A stretch of 64,000 nt of DNA from DATFVA01 sp963747755 (GTDB lineage: Bacteria; Bacteroidota; Ignavibacteria; Ignavibacteriales; Ignavibacteriaceae). Position numbers and translations under genes: made by a program. Under the pieces are notes generated by a model. It was not told the origin of the DNA and made no database searches. It saw nothing but the letters and a program-made list of their open reading frames with translations. Of this stretch, positions 43,172 through 51,815 are shown one piece after another. The DNA is taken from the NCBI GenBank assembly GCA_963747755.1, contig CAVVGK010000018.1:310001-374000 (forward strand), written 5' to 3'. Positions within the stretch are counted from its first letter, which is position 1, and every line of letters begins with the position of its first letter.

Positions 43172-44899
43172 TTATACGTTTTCCCCGGCTTCCTGGTGCA
43201 TAAATTCTTTTATATCGTAATAAATCTCGCGGGAAGGGGCCGCTTTGAAATTATCTGATGAAATCTTTGTATAAAGTTCTTCCTTACCGCTGTACTCCTT
43301 CAGATAAAATACCCTTACAAGATCACGGTTCTTGACCAGCCAGTTGAGAGTAATCTTCATTTTTTCAAGATCTTCTTCTTCGGGCAGAACCGATAAATTT
43401 ATTGTTCCGCTGAAATAGTCATCCAAAGCTTCTTCAAAATGATCTTCGCCATTTACTACGTATTTCCTTATATATATTTTTCCCGACAGCAGCAGCATAT
43501 AATCATTCTCAAAACTTCCTTTAACTTCAAACATCACATTGGCTTTGTTAACAGGCTCTGCGAGCACCGAAGATTTATATGTCTGATTAAGGATCATATC
43601 AATTACCTCTTTAACCTCAGCGGCTTTCTCATATTTCTGTCTGTCGGAATAATCTTTCATTTTATTAAGGAGTCGGTTTAATGCGAACTGATTCCTGCCA
43701 TAAAGGAATTCGTATACCTTTTCCAGTTCGCCATCGTATACTTCTTTTGATTTATTTATGCAGGGGGCAAGGCATCTCTCAATATCCGCAAGGAAACAAA
43801 CTTTCTCTTTACTAAACTCAAGGTCATTACATTCCCTCAGAGCGAACGTTTTATGTATCATTTCAAGGATGGCAAGAGCTTTCTTTTTGGTAATAAACAG
43901 TCCAAAGTAATCCCTTCCGTCGAAATCGAAATAATTGCAGATATCAACACCGGGAAAATCATTTACTGCATCAATTCTCAGAAAATATTTATTCCCGTAC
44001 TCCTTCAATTGCGTATTATGGCGTGGATTAACAAGCTTTATTGATTCGGCTTCCATCAGCAGGGCTGTAAGCTCTGTGTTGGTCATTTCAATTTTGATGC
44101 GGGATGCCTGCTGAACAATCTTCTTTGCTTTGCGGGGGGCGGTTGGTGAGAAATAGGATTTTATCCTGTCGCGCAGCGACTTAGCCTTGCCGATATAAAT
44201 AATATTTCCTTTTGAGTTCAGAAAATAATAAATGCCAGGTGCCTGGGGAAGTCCAGCTACATATTCACGCAGAGGTTCTTTTACACGATTGACTCTCTCC
44301 TTCGCGGCCGGCTTTTTATGATAGCTTAGAAGATCCTCAACTGTAATGACTTTATGAATATCTCTCAGTTCTTCAATCATCCTTACGAGCAATTGAGCAG
44401 TAACTTTAGCATCTGACAGCGCACGGTGAGAATTTTCGTTATGAAGCTTAAAGTGTCTGCACATATTAGATAATGATCTGCTGCGGAGATCCGGGTACAT
44501 CCTTCGGGCCAGCTTCAGTGTACAGATGTCCCTGTTATAAAGTATTCCTCTTCCCGCATACAACAATTCTCTTTTCAGGAAACTTTTATCGAAAGAAAAA
44601 TTATGTCCCCCTATAATATCTTCGGATATGAAATCAAGTATTTCATCGGCTGCATCCTCAAAGAAGGGTGCATTATAAACATCTTCATCCGTAATCCCTG
44701 TAAACTGCGAGATATAATACGGGATTTGTCGTCCGGGATTTATCATTGACTGGAACGTTTCTTTTATTTGGAGATCAGAAACCTTAACTATTCCGATCTC
44801 GATGATATTATTATAGCGTGGGGATAATCCTGTGGTCTCAATATCGATAATAGAGAAGGAGGCTTGTTCAAGGGGTATTTCCAGCGAGTCTTTAAGCAT
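43172..44899 (-). CDS. DnaQ-like exonuclease fused to a UvrC-like GIY-YIG nuclease
   Basis: 575 residues. The N-terminal DEDDh exonuclease (about 12-175) shows FSIIDIETTG (D19, E21), GHNFSFDKSFL and the final HRALSDAK. A GIY-YIG domain follows at about 220-300 (PGIYYFLNSKGNIIYIGKAKSLRDRIKSYF). A UvrC-like central part carries CLAPCINK cysteines and a UVR motif (KYEKAAEVKEVIDMI). The combination resembles Cho/UvrC fusions with an exonuclease and suggests excision and trimming of damaged DNA. The UvrC RNase H-like and HhH ends are absent. Confidence 0.88.
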   Translation of the reverse strand: MLKDSLEIPLEQASFSIIDIETTGLSPRYNNIIEIGIVKVSDLQIKETFQSMINPGRQIPYYISQFTGITDEDVYNAPFFEDAADEILDFISEDIIGGHNFSFDKSFLKRELLYAGRGILYNRDICTLKLARRMYPDLRSRSLSNMCRHFKLHNENSHRALSDAKVTAQLLVRMIEELRDIHKVITVEDLLSYHKKPAAKERVNRVKEPLREYVAGLPQAPGIYYFLNSKGNIIYIGKAKSLRDRIKSYFSPTAPRKAKKIVQQASRIKIEMTNTELTALLMEAESIKLVNPRHNTQLKEYGNKYFLRIDAVNDFPGVDICNYFDFDGRDYFGLFITKKKALAILEMIHKTFALRECNDLEFSKEKVCFLADIERCLAPCINKSKEVYDGELEKVYEFLYGRNQFALNRLLNKMKDYSDRQKYEKAAEVKEVIDMILNQTYKSSVLAEPVNKANVMFEVKGSFENDYMLLLSGKIYIRKYVVNGEDHFEEALDDYFSGTINLSVLPEEEDLEKMKITLNWLVKNRDLVRVFYLKEYSGKEELYTKISSDNFKAAPSREIYYDIKEFMHQEAGENV

Positions 44900-45023
44900 T
44901 TTTCCAATCGGTTTCCCAAAGATAATATTTTCTGAGGAATTAGTTTAATGGATAACAGTTCGATACGGATTTTTTTAATTCTCTCACGATTTCGATATAT
45001 TTATTAATTACTTTATGGTGATT

Positions 45024-45827
45024 ATGAATCAAATAAATATTCTTTTTATCGGGGATATTGTTGGAAAACCCGGCATGGATATGGTGCAGACGTGGCTGCC
45101 GGGACTTATCCAGAAATACAAACCCGATCTTGTTATAGCCAATGGTGAAAATGCTTCTGACGGAAAAGGATGCACTAATAAGGAGGGAGAAGTTCTTTTC
45201 AATCTCGGAGTGCATGTAATTACCGGAGGTAATCATACCTGGGATAAACATCAATCGCAGGATTACCTCAAAAATGAACCACGTGCAATACGTCCTTTGA
45301 ACTATCCCCGGGGTACTTACGGAAATGGCTACTGTATGGCAGAAACAAAGAAAGGGAAAGTTGCAGTAATCAACCTGCAGGGAAGAACATTCATGGCAAC
45401 TATCGATGATCCATTCCGTACCTGCGACTGGATCATTCCTAAAATTAAAGATGAAACAAATGTAATCTTTATTGATTTTCATGCCGAAGCTACTGCTGAA
45501 AAGCTTGCACTTGTGAATTATCTGGATGGAAAGATCAGCGTGTTGGTAGGAACCCACACCCATATCCAGACAAACGATGAAAGGATTTTTCCTATGGGCA
45601 CTGGTTATATAACCGATGTTGGGATGACAGGTCCATATGACTCAGTGATCGGGATGAAAACCATTGCAGCTATAAACAGGTTTCTGTACCAGACTCCTCA
45701 GAAATATGAGACCGCCCAGAACGATGTACACATATGTGGAATGCTATTTAAGGTAGATGCAGAATCAGGTAAAACTATCGAAATTGAGAAGATTCTCTTC
45801 CCGGAGTTTGTTAAAAAAGCAGAATAA
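45024..45827 (+). CDS. ymdB: YmdB-family metallophosphoesterase (TIGR00282 type)
   Basis: About 267 residues from ATG 45024 (MNQINILFIGDIVG); another ATG nine bases earlier is possible and neither has a firm ribosome site. Metal ligands are in GDIVGKPG, ANGENASDGKG, TGGNHTWDKH and FHAEATAEK, with GTHTHIQTNDERI near the end. YmdB enzymes hydrolyse cyclic nucleotides (2',3'-cNMP or cAMP) in Bacillus. First gene of a dense run with a DNA methyltransferase and folD. Confidence 0.88.
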   Translation: MNQINILFIGDIVGKPGMDMVQTWLPGLIQKYKPDLVIANGENASDGKGCTNKEGEVLFNLGVHVITGGNHTWDKHQSQDYLKNEPRAIRPLNYPRGTYGNGYCMAETKKGKVAVINLQGRTFMATIDDPFRTCDWIIPKIKDETNVIFIDFHAEATAEKLALVNYLDGKISVLVGTHTHIQTNDERIFPMGTGYITDVGMTGPYDSVIGMKTIAAINRFLYQTPQKYETAQNDVHICGMLFKVDAESGKTIEIEKILFPEFVKKAE

Positions 45828-45833
45828 GATTTT

Positions 45834-46844
45834 ATGATAAATTTTCCGTTACCCAGGATCGATCTTGATGAAAAACTCCGGAAATTACTGCTGCCTTATT
45901 CGCGTTTTAAGTCAGGTGATACCTGGGAAGATAATGCTGGACCACATAAAATTGCCTGTATTGACTGCACGGATTCTCCGGCATTGAATTCTCTTAAGGG
46001 AAGTAAAAAAGCGATCCTTGCAATTCACGATCCCCCCTACAATTTCGTTGCATTCAGGGAAACGGATATTGAAGGTTTTATTAGCTGGAGCAAACTCTGG
46101 ATTGAAAACACCAATGATTTCCTTGCTGAAGATGCCTCGCTATATGTATGGCTCGGTGCGGATCAGAATAATCATTTCCAGCCTCTTGCTGATTTTATCG
46201 TGATGATGAGAGATTCAGGTTTCTCTTCCAGAAGCTTTATAACGATGAGGAACCAGAGAGGCTATGGGACGCAGAAAAACTGGATGTCAGTACGCCAGGA
46301 ACTTCTCTACTACACAAAAGGGAAGCCCTATTTCAACCCTGAAGCGGAATACACCGATATCCCCAAAATTATGAACGGCTACTATAAGAAGGTTAACGGA
46401 AAAACAACACAGAACTTTGAGAGGAGCAAATCTGAATTTATCAGGGCTGGCAACGTGTGGGTGGATGTTCAGCAGATCTTTTACAGGATGAATGAAAATA
46501 TTAACGGCTGTTATGCACAGAAACCGCTTAAGGCTATTCAAAGGATAATAAAATCCGGCAGCAGGACTGATGACCTTGTGATAGATTTTTTCTCCCATTC
46601 AGGAACAACTCTTTTAGCCGCAGAAATTGAAAATAGAGCCTGCTATACTGTTGATATTGATCCGCTCTTCTGTGAAATAACACTTAGAAGACTCGAAAAT
46701 TACAGGCAGAATGGACTGACCGGATGGCAGAATTCCAACCCCTTCGCAGAAGAAATACTTTCTGACAAAAAGATAAAACGATATTTGAACGACAATTATG
46801 ATTTTGATTTTTCAAAGCTAAAATCATTAAATGAAATCAATTGA
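45834..46844 (+). CDS. Solitary DNA methyltransferase (N6-adenine/N4-cytosine, beta class)
   Basis: 336 residues. The catalytic motif DPPYNF at 66-71 comes before the SAM-binding motif (VIDFFSHSGTTLLAAEI, about 252-270), the beta-class order. A target-recognition region lies between (FITMRNQRGYGTQKNWMSVRQELLYYTKG is the motif VIII part). The third-position bases resemble the neighbours. No restriction endonuclease or specificity gene is nearby. It sits seven bases after ymdB and overlaps the folD region, so it is embedded in a housekeeping run. Recognition sequence unknown. Confidence 0.87.
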   Translation: MINFPLPRIDLDEKLRKLLLPYSRFKSGDTWEDNAGPHKIACIDCTDSPALNSLKGSKKAILAIHDPPYNFVAFRETDIEGFISWSKLWIENTNDFLAEDASLYVWLGADQNNHFQPLADFIVMMRDSGFSSRSFITMRNQRGYGTQKNWMSVRQELLYYTKGKPYFNPEAEYTDIPKIMNGYYKKVNGKTTQNFERSKSEFIRAGNVWVDVQQIFYRMNENINGCYAQKPLKAIQRIIKSGSRTDDLVIDFFSHSGTTLLAAEIENRACYTVDIDPLFCEITLRRLENYRQNGLTGWQNSNPFAEEILSDKKIKRYLNDNYDFDFSKLKSLNEIN

Positions 46845-46861
46845 GGAAAGAAAAAAGAGTA

Positions 46862-47740
46862 ATGACAATTATTGATGGAAAAAAGACAGCAGCAGAAATA
46901 AGAGAGGAATTGAAACAGAAGATTGACGGTCTGAAAGCTGAAGGCAAAAATGTTCCCGGACTCGTTACTATCCTGGTAGGAGAAGACCCTGCTTCACAGG
47001 TTTATGTAAGAAGTAAAATAAAGGACTGTGAAGAGATAGGGATGAAAACCAAATCAGAATTTCATAATGCGGATATTTCCGAAAAAGCGCTCCTGGCCTT
47101 GGTTGAAAAATACAATGAAGATTCTGATTTTCATGGTATTCTTGTTCAGCTGCCTCTCCCTAAACATATAGATGAAAATAAGATAATAGAGTCTATCTCA
47201 CCTAAAAAAGATGTAGATGGATTCAGTCCTACCAGCATCGGCAACCTGGTTATCGGGAAAGACACCTTTGCTTCCTGCACCCCCGCAGGAATTCAGGAAC
47301 TGCTCATTAGGTACAATATTGAAACTAAAGGGAAGCATGTTGTAGTTCTGGGCCGAAGCAACATAGTAGGAAAACCGATTGCCAACATTATGCTGCAGAA
47401 AAAGGAGCACGCTAATTCGGTTGTCACTATATGCCATTCGGCGGCAAAAAACCTGACGGATTACACAAAACAGGCTGATATACTGATTGCGGCTATCGGC
47501 AGGACTGAGTTTGTTAAAGCTGATATGGTAAAAGAGGGAGTAGTGATCATCGACGTTGGAATTAACCGTGTAGATGATCCTTCCAAGCCAAAAGGATATA
47601 GGCTTACGGGTGATGTAGATTTTGAAAATGTTTCAAAGAAAAGTTCATATATTACACCTGTTCCCGGCGGCGTTGGACCCATGACACGCGCTATGCTACT
47701 TCAGAATACATTTAAAGCTTATCAAAAATACGGCGGATGA
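46862..47740 (+). CDS. folD: Methylenetetrahydrofolate dehydrogenase/cyclohydrolase FolD
   Basis: 292 residues from ATG 46862 (MTIIDGKKTAAEIREEL); an earlier TTG is unnecessary. The enzyme makes 10-formyl-THF from methylene-THF through NADP-linked dehydrogenase and cyclohydrolase steps. Motifs include VGEDPASQVYVRSKIKDCEEIG (catalytic Y and K), GILVQLPLPKHID, PKKDVDGFSP, TPAGIQELL, VVLGRSNIVGKP and the ending PVPGGVGPMT. Normal length. One base before deoC. Confidence 0.95.
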   Translation: MTIIDGKKTAAEIREELKQKIDGLKAEGKNVPGLVTILVGEDPASQVYVRSKIKDCEEIGMKTKSEFHNADISEKALLALVEKYNEDSDFHGILVQLPLPKHIDENKIIESISPKKDVDGFSPTSIGNLVIGKDTFASCTPAGIQELLIRYNIETKGKHVVVLGRSNIVGKPIANIMLQKKEHANSVVTICHSAAKNLTDYTKQADILIAAIGRTEFVKADMVKEGVVIIDVGINRVDDPSKPKGYRLTGDVDFENVSKKSSYITPVPGGVGPMTRAMLLQNTFKAYQKYGG

Positions 47741-47741
47741 T

Positions 47742-48593
47742 ATGAAATATGATATTTCAACAGAAGAAGTTTCGCAGGAGTTTCTCGAAAAAACCTTACG
47801 GGATTTTTACTGTAAAACAGAATCGTGCAAAGGATGGGAAACGAATGTTGTTACCCAGCCAAGGGCTGTGAATAATATAGTAAATGTTGGAGCCGAAAGA
47901 ATCTCTGCAGGTATAGGTGTCGGGCATGTTCTGCAGGATAAGAAAATAGCAGGAATGATTGACCATACTGTTCTGAAACCTGACGCTACTCCTGATGATA
48001 TAACCAAATTGTGCGGAGAAGCCAGAGAATATAATTTTGCATCTGTTTGCGTCAATCCATCATTCGTTCCGCTGTGCAGCGATTTGCTTAAAGGGAGTAA
48101 GGTTAAGGTTTGCACTGTGATAGGGTTTCCACTTGGTGCCACCACAACAGAGGTGAAGAAATTTGAGACTGAGCAGGCAATTGAAAATGGGGCAACAGAA
48201 GTAGATATGGTGATAAATATCGGCAGGCTGAAAGCCGGTGATTATGATTATGTTTATAATGACATTTTCCAGGTAGCTCAGACAGCCAAAAAGCATCATT
48301 TGATATCCAAGGTAATCCTCGAAACCGCCTTGCTGACCGATGAAGAAAAAGTAAAGGCCTGCGTACTTGTAAAGAAGGCAGGAGCCGATTTTGTAAAGAC
48401 ATCGACAGGATTCTCAAAAGGGGGGGCAACTGTAGGTGATATTGCTTTGATGAAATACGTTGTAGGTGCCGGTATAGGTGTAAAAGCTTCAGGCGGAATA
48501 CGATCGCGCGAGGATGCAGAAGCCATGGTTGCCAGCGGAGCAGACCGTATCGGTGCAAGTGCAAGCGTTAAAATCGTCCTCGGTGAATCATAA
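47742..48593 (+). CDS. deoC: Deoxyribose-phosphate aldolase
   Basis: 283 residues. The TIM-barrel aldolase core begins near residue 70 (MIDHTVLKPDAT). The Schiff-base lysine is K219 in FVKTSTGFSKGGATV, with the second active-site lysine in GVKASGGIRS. It cleaves deoxyribose 5-phosphate to glyceraldehyde 3-phosphate and acetaldehyde. The N terminus has about 65 extra residues relative to the shortest bacterial enzymes. Follows folD closely. Confidence 0.93.
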   Translation: MKYDISTEEVSQEFLEKTLRDFYCKTESCKGWETNVVTQPRAVNNIVNVGAERISAGIGVGHVLQDKKIAGMIDHTVLKPDATPDDITKLCGEAREYNFASVCVNPSFVPLCSDLLKGSKVKVCTVIGFPLGATTTEVKKFETEQAIENGATEVDMVINIGRLKAGDYDYVYNDIFQVAQTAKKHHLISKVILETALLTDEEKVKACVLVKKAGADFVKTSTGFSKGGATVGDIALMKYVVGAGIGVKASGGIRSREDAEAMVASGADRIGASASVKIVLGES

Positions 48594-48615
48594 TTGGAGG
48601 TTATCGATAAGGTAA

Positions 48616-48846
48616 ATGGTACTAGATATTATAGTTAAGAAGACAGATGACGGGTATACGGCAGAAATACCCGGATTGAAAGGTTGTGAAACTTGGGCTC
48701 ATGATGAGGACACGGTTTTGGATAAAATTACTGACCTTGCAGCCTATTACCTGAAGGTTGACTCAACAGAAAAATTTAAGATTGACAGAGCACGTTCCAG
48801 TAAAAACAAAATAATCTATAAACTGGTATTTAATAAAAGCATGTAG
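48616..48846 (+). CDS. HicB-like small protein without a HicA partner
   Basis: 76 residues: LDIIVKKTDDGYTAEIPGLKGCETWAHDEDTVLDKITDLAAYYL is the partial RNase H-like fold of HicB antitoxins (DGYxAxxPxLxGC-T-G-T-EEA). No hicA toxin is adjacent and no DNA-binding C-terminal domain is visible, so it is likely an orphan with another role. AGGTTATCGATAAGG precedes the ATG. Its stop overlaps the GTG of the next gene by one base. Confidence 0.7.
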   Translation: MVLDIIVKKTDDGYTAEIPGLKGCETWAHDEDTVLDKITDLAAYYLKVDSTEKFKIDRARSSKNKIIYKLVFNKSM

Positions 48847-49433
48847 TGAAAAGTACAAGGACAGAAAAGAGAACTACAAAAATTAACAGAGTCCTTAATG
48901 CACGCCAGAATTCCCTGAGGGTGGTAATAGAAAACATTCATGACCCGCATAATGTGAGTGCCATATTCAGAACCTGCGATGCAGTGGGTGTGCCAAGGGT
49001 TTCACTTATTTATAATGTTGAACAGTTTCCAAAGATCGGAAAAAAATCTTCGGCATCAGCTTTCAAGTGGGTGGAAAAAGAAAAATATAAGACGGTGGAT
49101 GAATGCTATTCCAGTCTTCATTCAGACGGCTTTAAGATTTATGCCTCGGCCTTAAACGCAAGTTCATTGAGTCTTTTTGATCTTGACCTGACAGAAAAAG
49201 CTGCTATTGTTTTGGGCAATGAACACAGGGGGGTATCTGAAGATGCAGCTGAAAAAGCCGATGAAACCTTTATGATACCAATGTTTGGAATGGTTCAGAG
49301 TCTCAACGTTTCAGTTGCATCCGCTGTAATTCTTTACGAAGCGCTCCGGCAGAGATTATTAAAAGGGATGTATGATATCGAGGGATTAAATGACGGTTTA
49401 CTTGAAAAAGCAGAGGATTGGCTTAAAAAATGA
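48846..49433 (+). CDS. TrmH/SpoU-family RNA 2'-O-methyltransferase
   Basis: 195 residues, GTG start at 48846. The knotted SPOUT fold is shown by VVIENIHDPHNVSAIFRTCDAVGV (motif 1), IVLGNEHRGVSEDAAEKAD (motif 2) and IPMFGMVQSLNVSVASAVILYE (motif 3). It probably methylates the 2'-O of G18 in tRNA (TrmH), inferred from length and the C-terminal extension. Its stop overlaps the aroA start. Confidence 0.88.
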   Translation: MKSTRTEKRTTKINRVLNARQNSLRVVIENIHDPHNVSAIFRTCDAVGVPRVSLIYNVEQFPKIGKKSSASAFKWVEKEKYKTVDECYSSLHSDGFKIYASALNASSLSLFDLDLTEKAAIVLGNEHRGVSEDAAEKADETFMIPMFGMVQSLNVSVASAVILYEALRQRLLKGMYDIEGLNDGLLEKAEDWLKK

Positions 49434-50719
49434 ATAATACACATGCCTTTAGCCGGGTTGCACACATAAAAGGTGAGCTTAAACTTCCCGGTGATAAATC
49501 AATCTCGCACAGGGCTGTTATGCTTTCCTGTCTGGCTGAAGGCACATCAGAAATTAGAAATCTTTCCATGGGAGAGGATGTTAAATCAGCTGTTCAATGT
49601 TTCAGACAGCTCGGTATCACCATTGAAGAAAAAGGTAATGTGGTTTTAGTAAAAGGGCGGGGGTATAAAGGCTTAAGAAAATCCTCAGACCCTCTTGATG
49701 CGGGCAACTCAGGTACACTTGCAAGATTGATTACAGGTATTTTGGCTGCACAGGATTTTGAAACGGTGATTATTGGCGACAGGTCGCTTTCCTCCAGGCC
49801 GATGAAAAGAATTATAGTACCGTTGACGTCTATGGGTGCTAACATTACAGCTACACCCGATTCTACGCTTCCGTTGAATATATTCCCGTCGGAGGGACTT
49901 AACCCCATTAGCTATCAACTCCCCGTTGCGAGCGCACATGTGAAAAGTGCTGTGCTGCTTGCTGGTTTACATTTAGACGATGTTACCACTGTAGTGGAGA
50001 ACAAATCTTCAAGGAACCATACTGAAAAGATGCTTAACCTAAAAACTGAGGTTAAAGACGGAAAATATTACTGCTACGTTTCTGGGAAAAATTATCCTGA
50101 ACCGAAAGAATTTTTTGTTCCTGGGGATATATCAACCGCGGTATATTTTATAATACTGACTTTGTTATCAAAAGATTCCGAACTATTAATTAAAGATGTT
50201 TCTCTGAATACTTCAAGAACTGGAATTCTTGATATCCTGATTAAAATGGGAGGGAATATTCAGATGCTGAACCAAAAAGAGAATTCCGGTGAAATTTATG
50301 GGGATGTACTTGTGAAAAGCAGTGAATTGAAAAATATAAACCTTGAAAATTACCCGGTTGTAAATTTTATAGATGAAATTCCTGTTCTGGCTGTTGCAGG
50401 TATCTTTGCAGAAGGCGCTTTCGAAATAGAGACAGCAAAAGAATTAAGATTCAAGGAAAGTGACAGAATAAAAGCCGTCTGCGAAAATCTGAGATTAATA
50501 GGACTCGATATTGAAGAATTCGAAGATGGTTTTTCAATATCAGGAAGCATAACAAAGAGTAATCCTGTATTCTCAAGTTATGATGATCATCGTATCGCTA
50601 TGGCATTCGGAATTTTGTCATCCGTATTGAAAGAGGGGGGGAAAGTTGATAATTTTGATTGTGTTAAAATATCAAACCCCGGCTTCTTAAACCAATTAAA
50701 ACAGGTAAGTTATGGCTGA
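49430..50719 (+). CDS. aroA: 3-Phosphoshikimate 1-carboxyvinyltransferase (EPSP synthase)
   Basis: 429 residues, normal length. It joins PEP to shikimate 3-phosphate in aromatic amino acid synthesis. Motifs: LPGDKSISHRAVMLSCLAEG, LDAGNSGTLARLITG (class-defining), GDRSLSSRPMKRI, and RFKESDRIKAV in the second half with SYDDHRIAMAF near the end. Overlaps both neighbours by a few bases, so it is part of the same transcript. Confidence 0.95.
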   Translation: MNNTHAFSRVAHIKGELKLPGDKSISHRAVMLSCLAEGTSEIRNLSMGEDVKSAVQCFRQLGITIEEKGNVVLVKGRGYKGLRKSSDPLDAGNSGTLARLITGILAAQDFETVIIGDRSLSSRPMKRIIVPLTSMGANITATPDSTLPLNIFPSEGLNPISYQLPVASAHVKSAVLLAGLHLDDVTTVVENKSSRNHTEKMLNLKTEVKDGKYYCYVSGKNYPEPKEFFVPGDISTAVYFIILTLLSKDSELLIKDVSLNTSRTGILDILIKMGGNIQMLNQKENSGEIYGDVLVKSSELKNINLENYPVVNFIDEIPVLAVAGIFAEGAFEIETAKELRFKESDRIKAVCENLRLIGLDIEEFEDGFSISGSITKSNPVFSSYDDHRIAMAFGILSSVLKEGGKVDNFDCVKISNPGFLNQLKQVSYG

Positions 50720-51815
50720 AGTAGTACTTAAAAACGTAACAAAAGTTTATGAAGGCGGGCAGTTAGCCGCTAAAGACATAAACATAGATGTAAAAGACAA
50801 AGAATTTGTCGTTCTCGTTGGTCCTTCGGGATGCGGAAAGTCTACTACCCTGCGAATGATTGCCGGACTTGAGGAGATTACTGAAGGCGAACTGTTTATT
50901 GACGGAAAGAAAGTTAATGATATGTCGCCCAAAGACAGGGATATTGCCATGGTCTTCCAGAACTACGCTCTTTATCCTCATATGAGCGTGTATGAGAATA
51001 TGGCCTTTGGACTAAAGCTCAGGAAATTTGATAAGAATGAGATTAAGGAGAGGGTTAATGAAGCGGCAAGGATACTGGGACTGGAAGACTACCTCGATAG
51101 AAAACCGAAGGCTCTTTCAGGAGGACAGAGACAAAGGGTGGCAGTTGGAAGAGCAATCGTAAGAAAACCCAAAGTGTTTCTGTTTGATGAGCCCCTCAGC
51201 AACCTCGATGCTAAACTAAGGGTACAGATGCGTACGGAGATCTCAAAGCTGCATCAAACCCTTGGTGCAACCATGATTTATGTAACCCACGACCAGACAG
51301 AGGCAATGACGATGGGGGACAGAATTGTAATCATGAAAGACGGAATTGTTAACCAGGTGGACACACCACTAAGTCTTTACAACAAGCCTGCGAACAGGTT
51401 TGTTGCCGGATTTATAGGTAGTCCTTCTATGAACTTCATTAAGGGAAAAATAGAAAACGGCAGCACGTTGTCATTTAAAAGTTTGGGCAGTAATCTTAAA
51501 ATGGACCTTCCCGGAAATAAGTCGGATATTTTAAAGAAATATGTCAATAAAAATGTATGGATGGGTATAAGACCCGAAGATATATATGATGCTGTATCTT
51601 CAGGGAAAACTGACCTGATGAATCTCGTTGTAAAACTTGACGTAGTTGAACCGATGGGTAACGAAATTTTCCTTTACTTCCAGCTTGACGAAATGGAGTT
51701 TGTTGCAAGGATTCCGGCACGTGAAGAGCCTCCGGCAGGGTCACAAAGGAAGCTTATGTTCGATAATAATAAGCTTCACTTTTTTGATGCTGAAACGGAA
51801 ATGGCAATTAATTAA
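50712..51815 (+). CDS. Sugar-type ABC transporter ATP-binding protein (UgpC/MsmK/MalK family)
   Basis: 367 residues. Walker A GPSGCGKST, Q-loop FQNYALYPHM, signature LSGGQRQRVAVGRA, Walker B VFLFDEPLSNLDAK and switch H in YVTHDQTEAMTM are all present. A C-terminal TOBE/MalK-type regulatory domain starts near residue 240. No permease or binding-protein genes are adjacent; MsmK-type ATPases can serve several sugar importers. Its start overlaps the aroA end by eight bases. Confidence 0.92.
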   Translation: MAEVVLKNVTKVYEGGQLAAKDINIDVKDKEFVVLVGPSGCGKSTTLRMIAGLEEITEGELFIDGKKVNDMSPKDRDIAMVFQNYALYPHMSVYENMAFGLKLRKFDKNEIKERVNEAARILGLEDYLDRKPKALSGGQRQRVAVGRAIVRKPKVFLFDEPLSNLDAKLRVQMRTEISKLHQTLGATMIYVTHDQTEAMTMGDRIVIMKDGIVNQVDTPLSLYNKPANRFVAGFIGSPSMNFIKGKIENGSTLSFKSLGSNLKMDLPGNKSDILKKYVNKNVWMGIRPEDIYDAVSSGKTDLMNLVVKLDVVEPMGNEIFLYFQLDEMEFVARIPAREEPPAGSQRKLMFDNNKLHFFDAETEMAIN

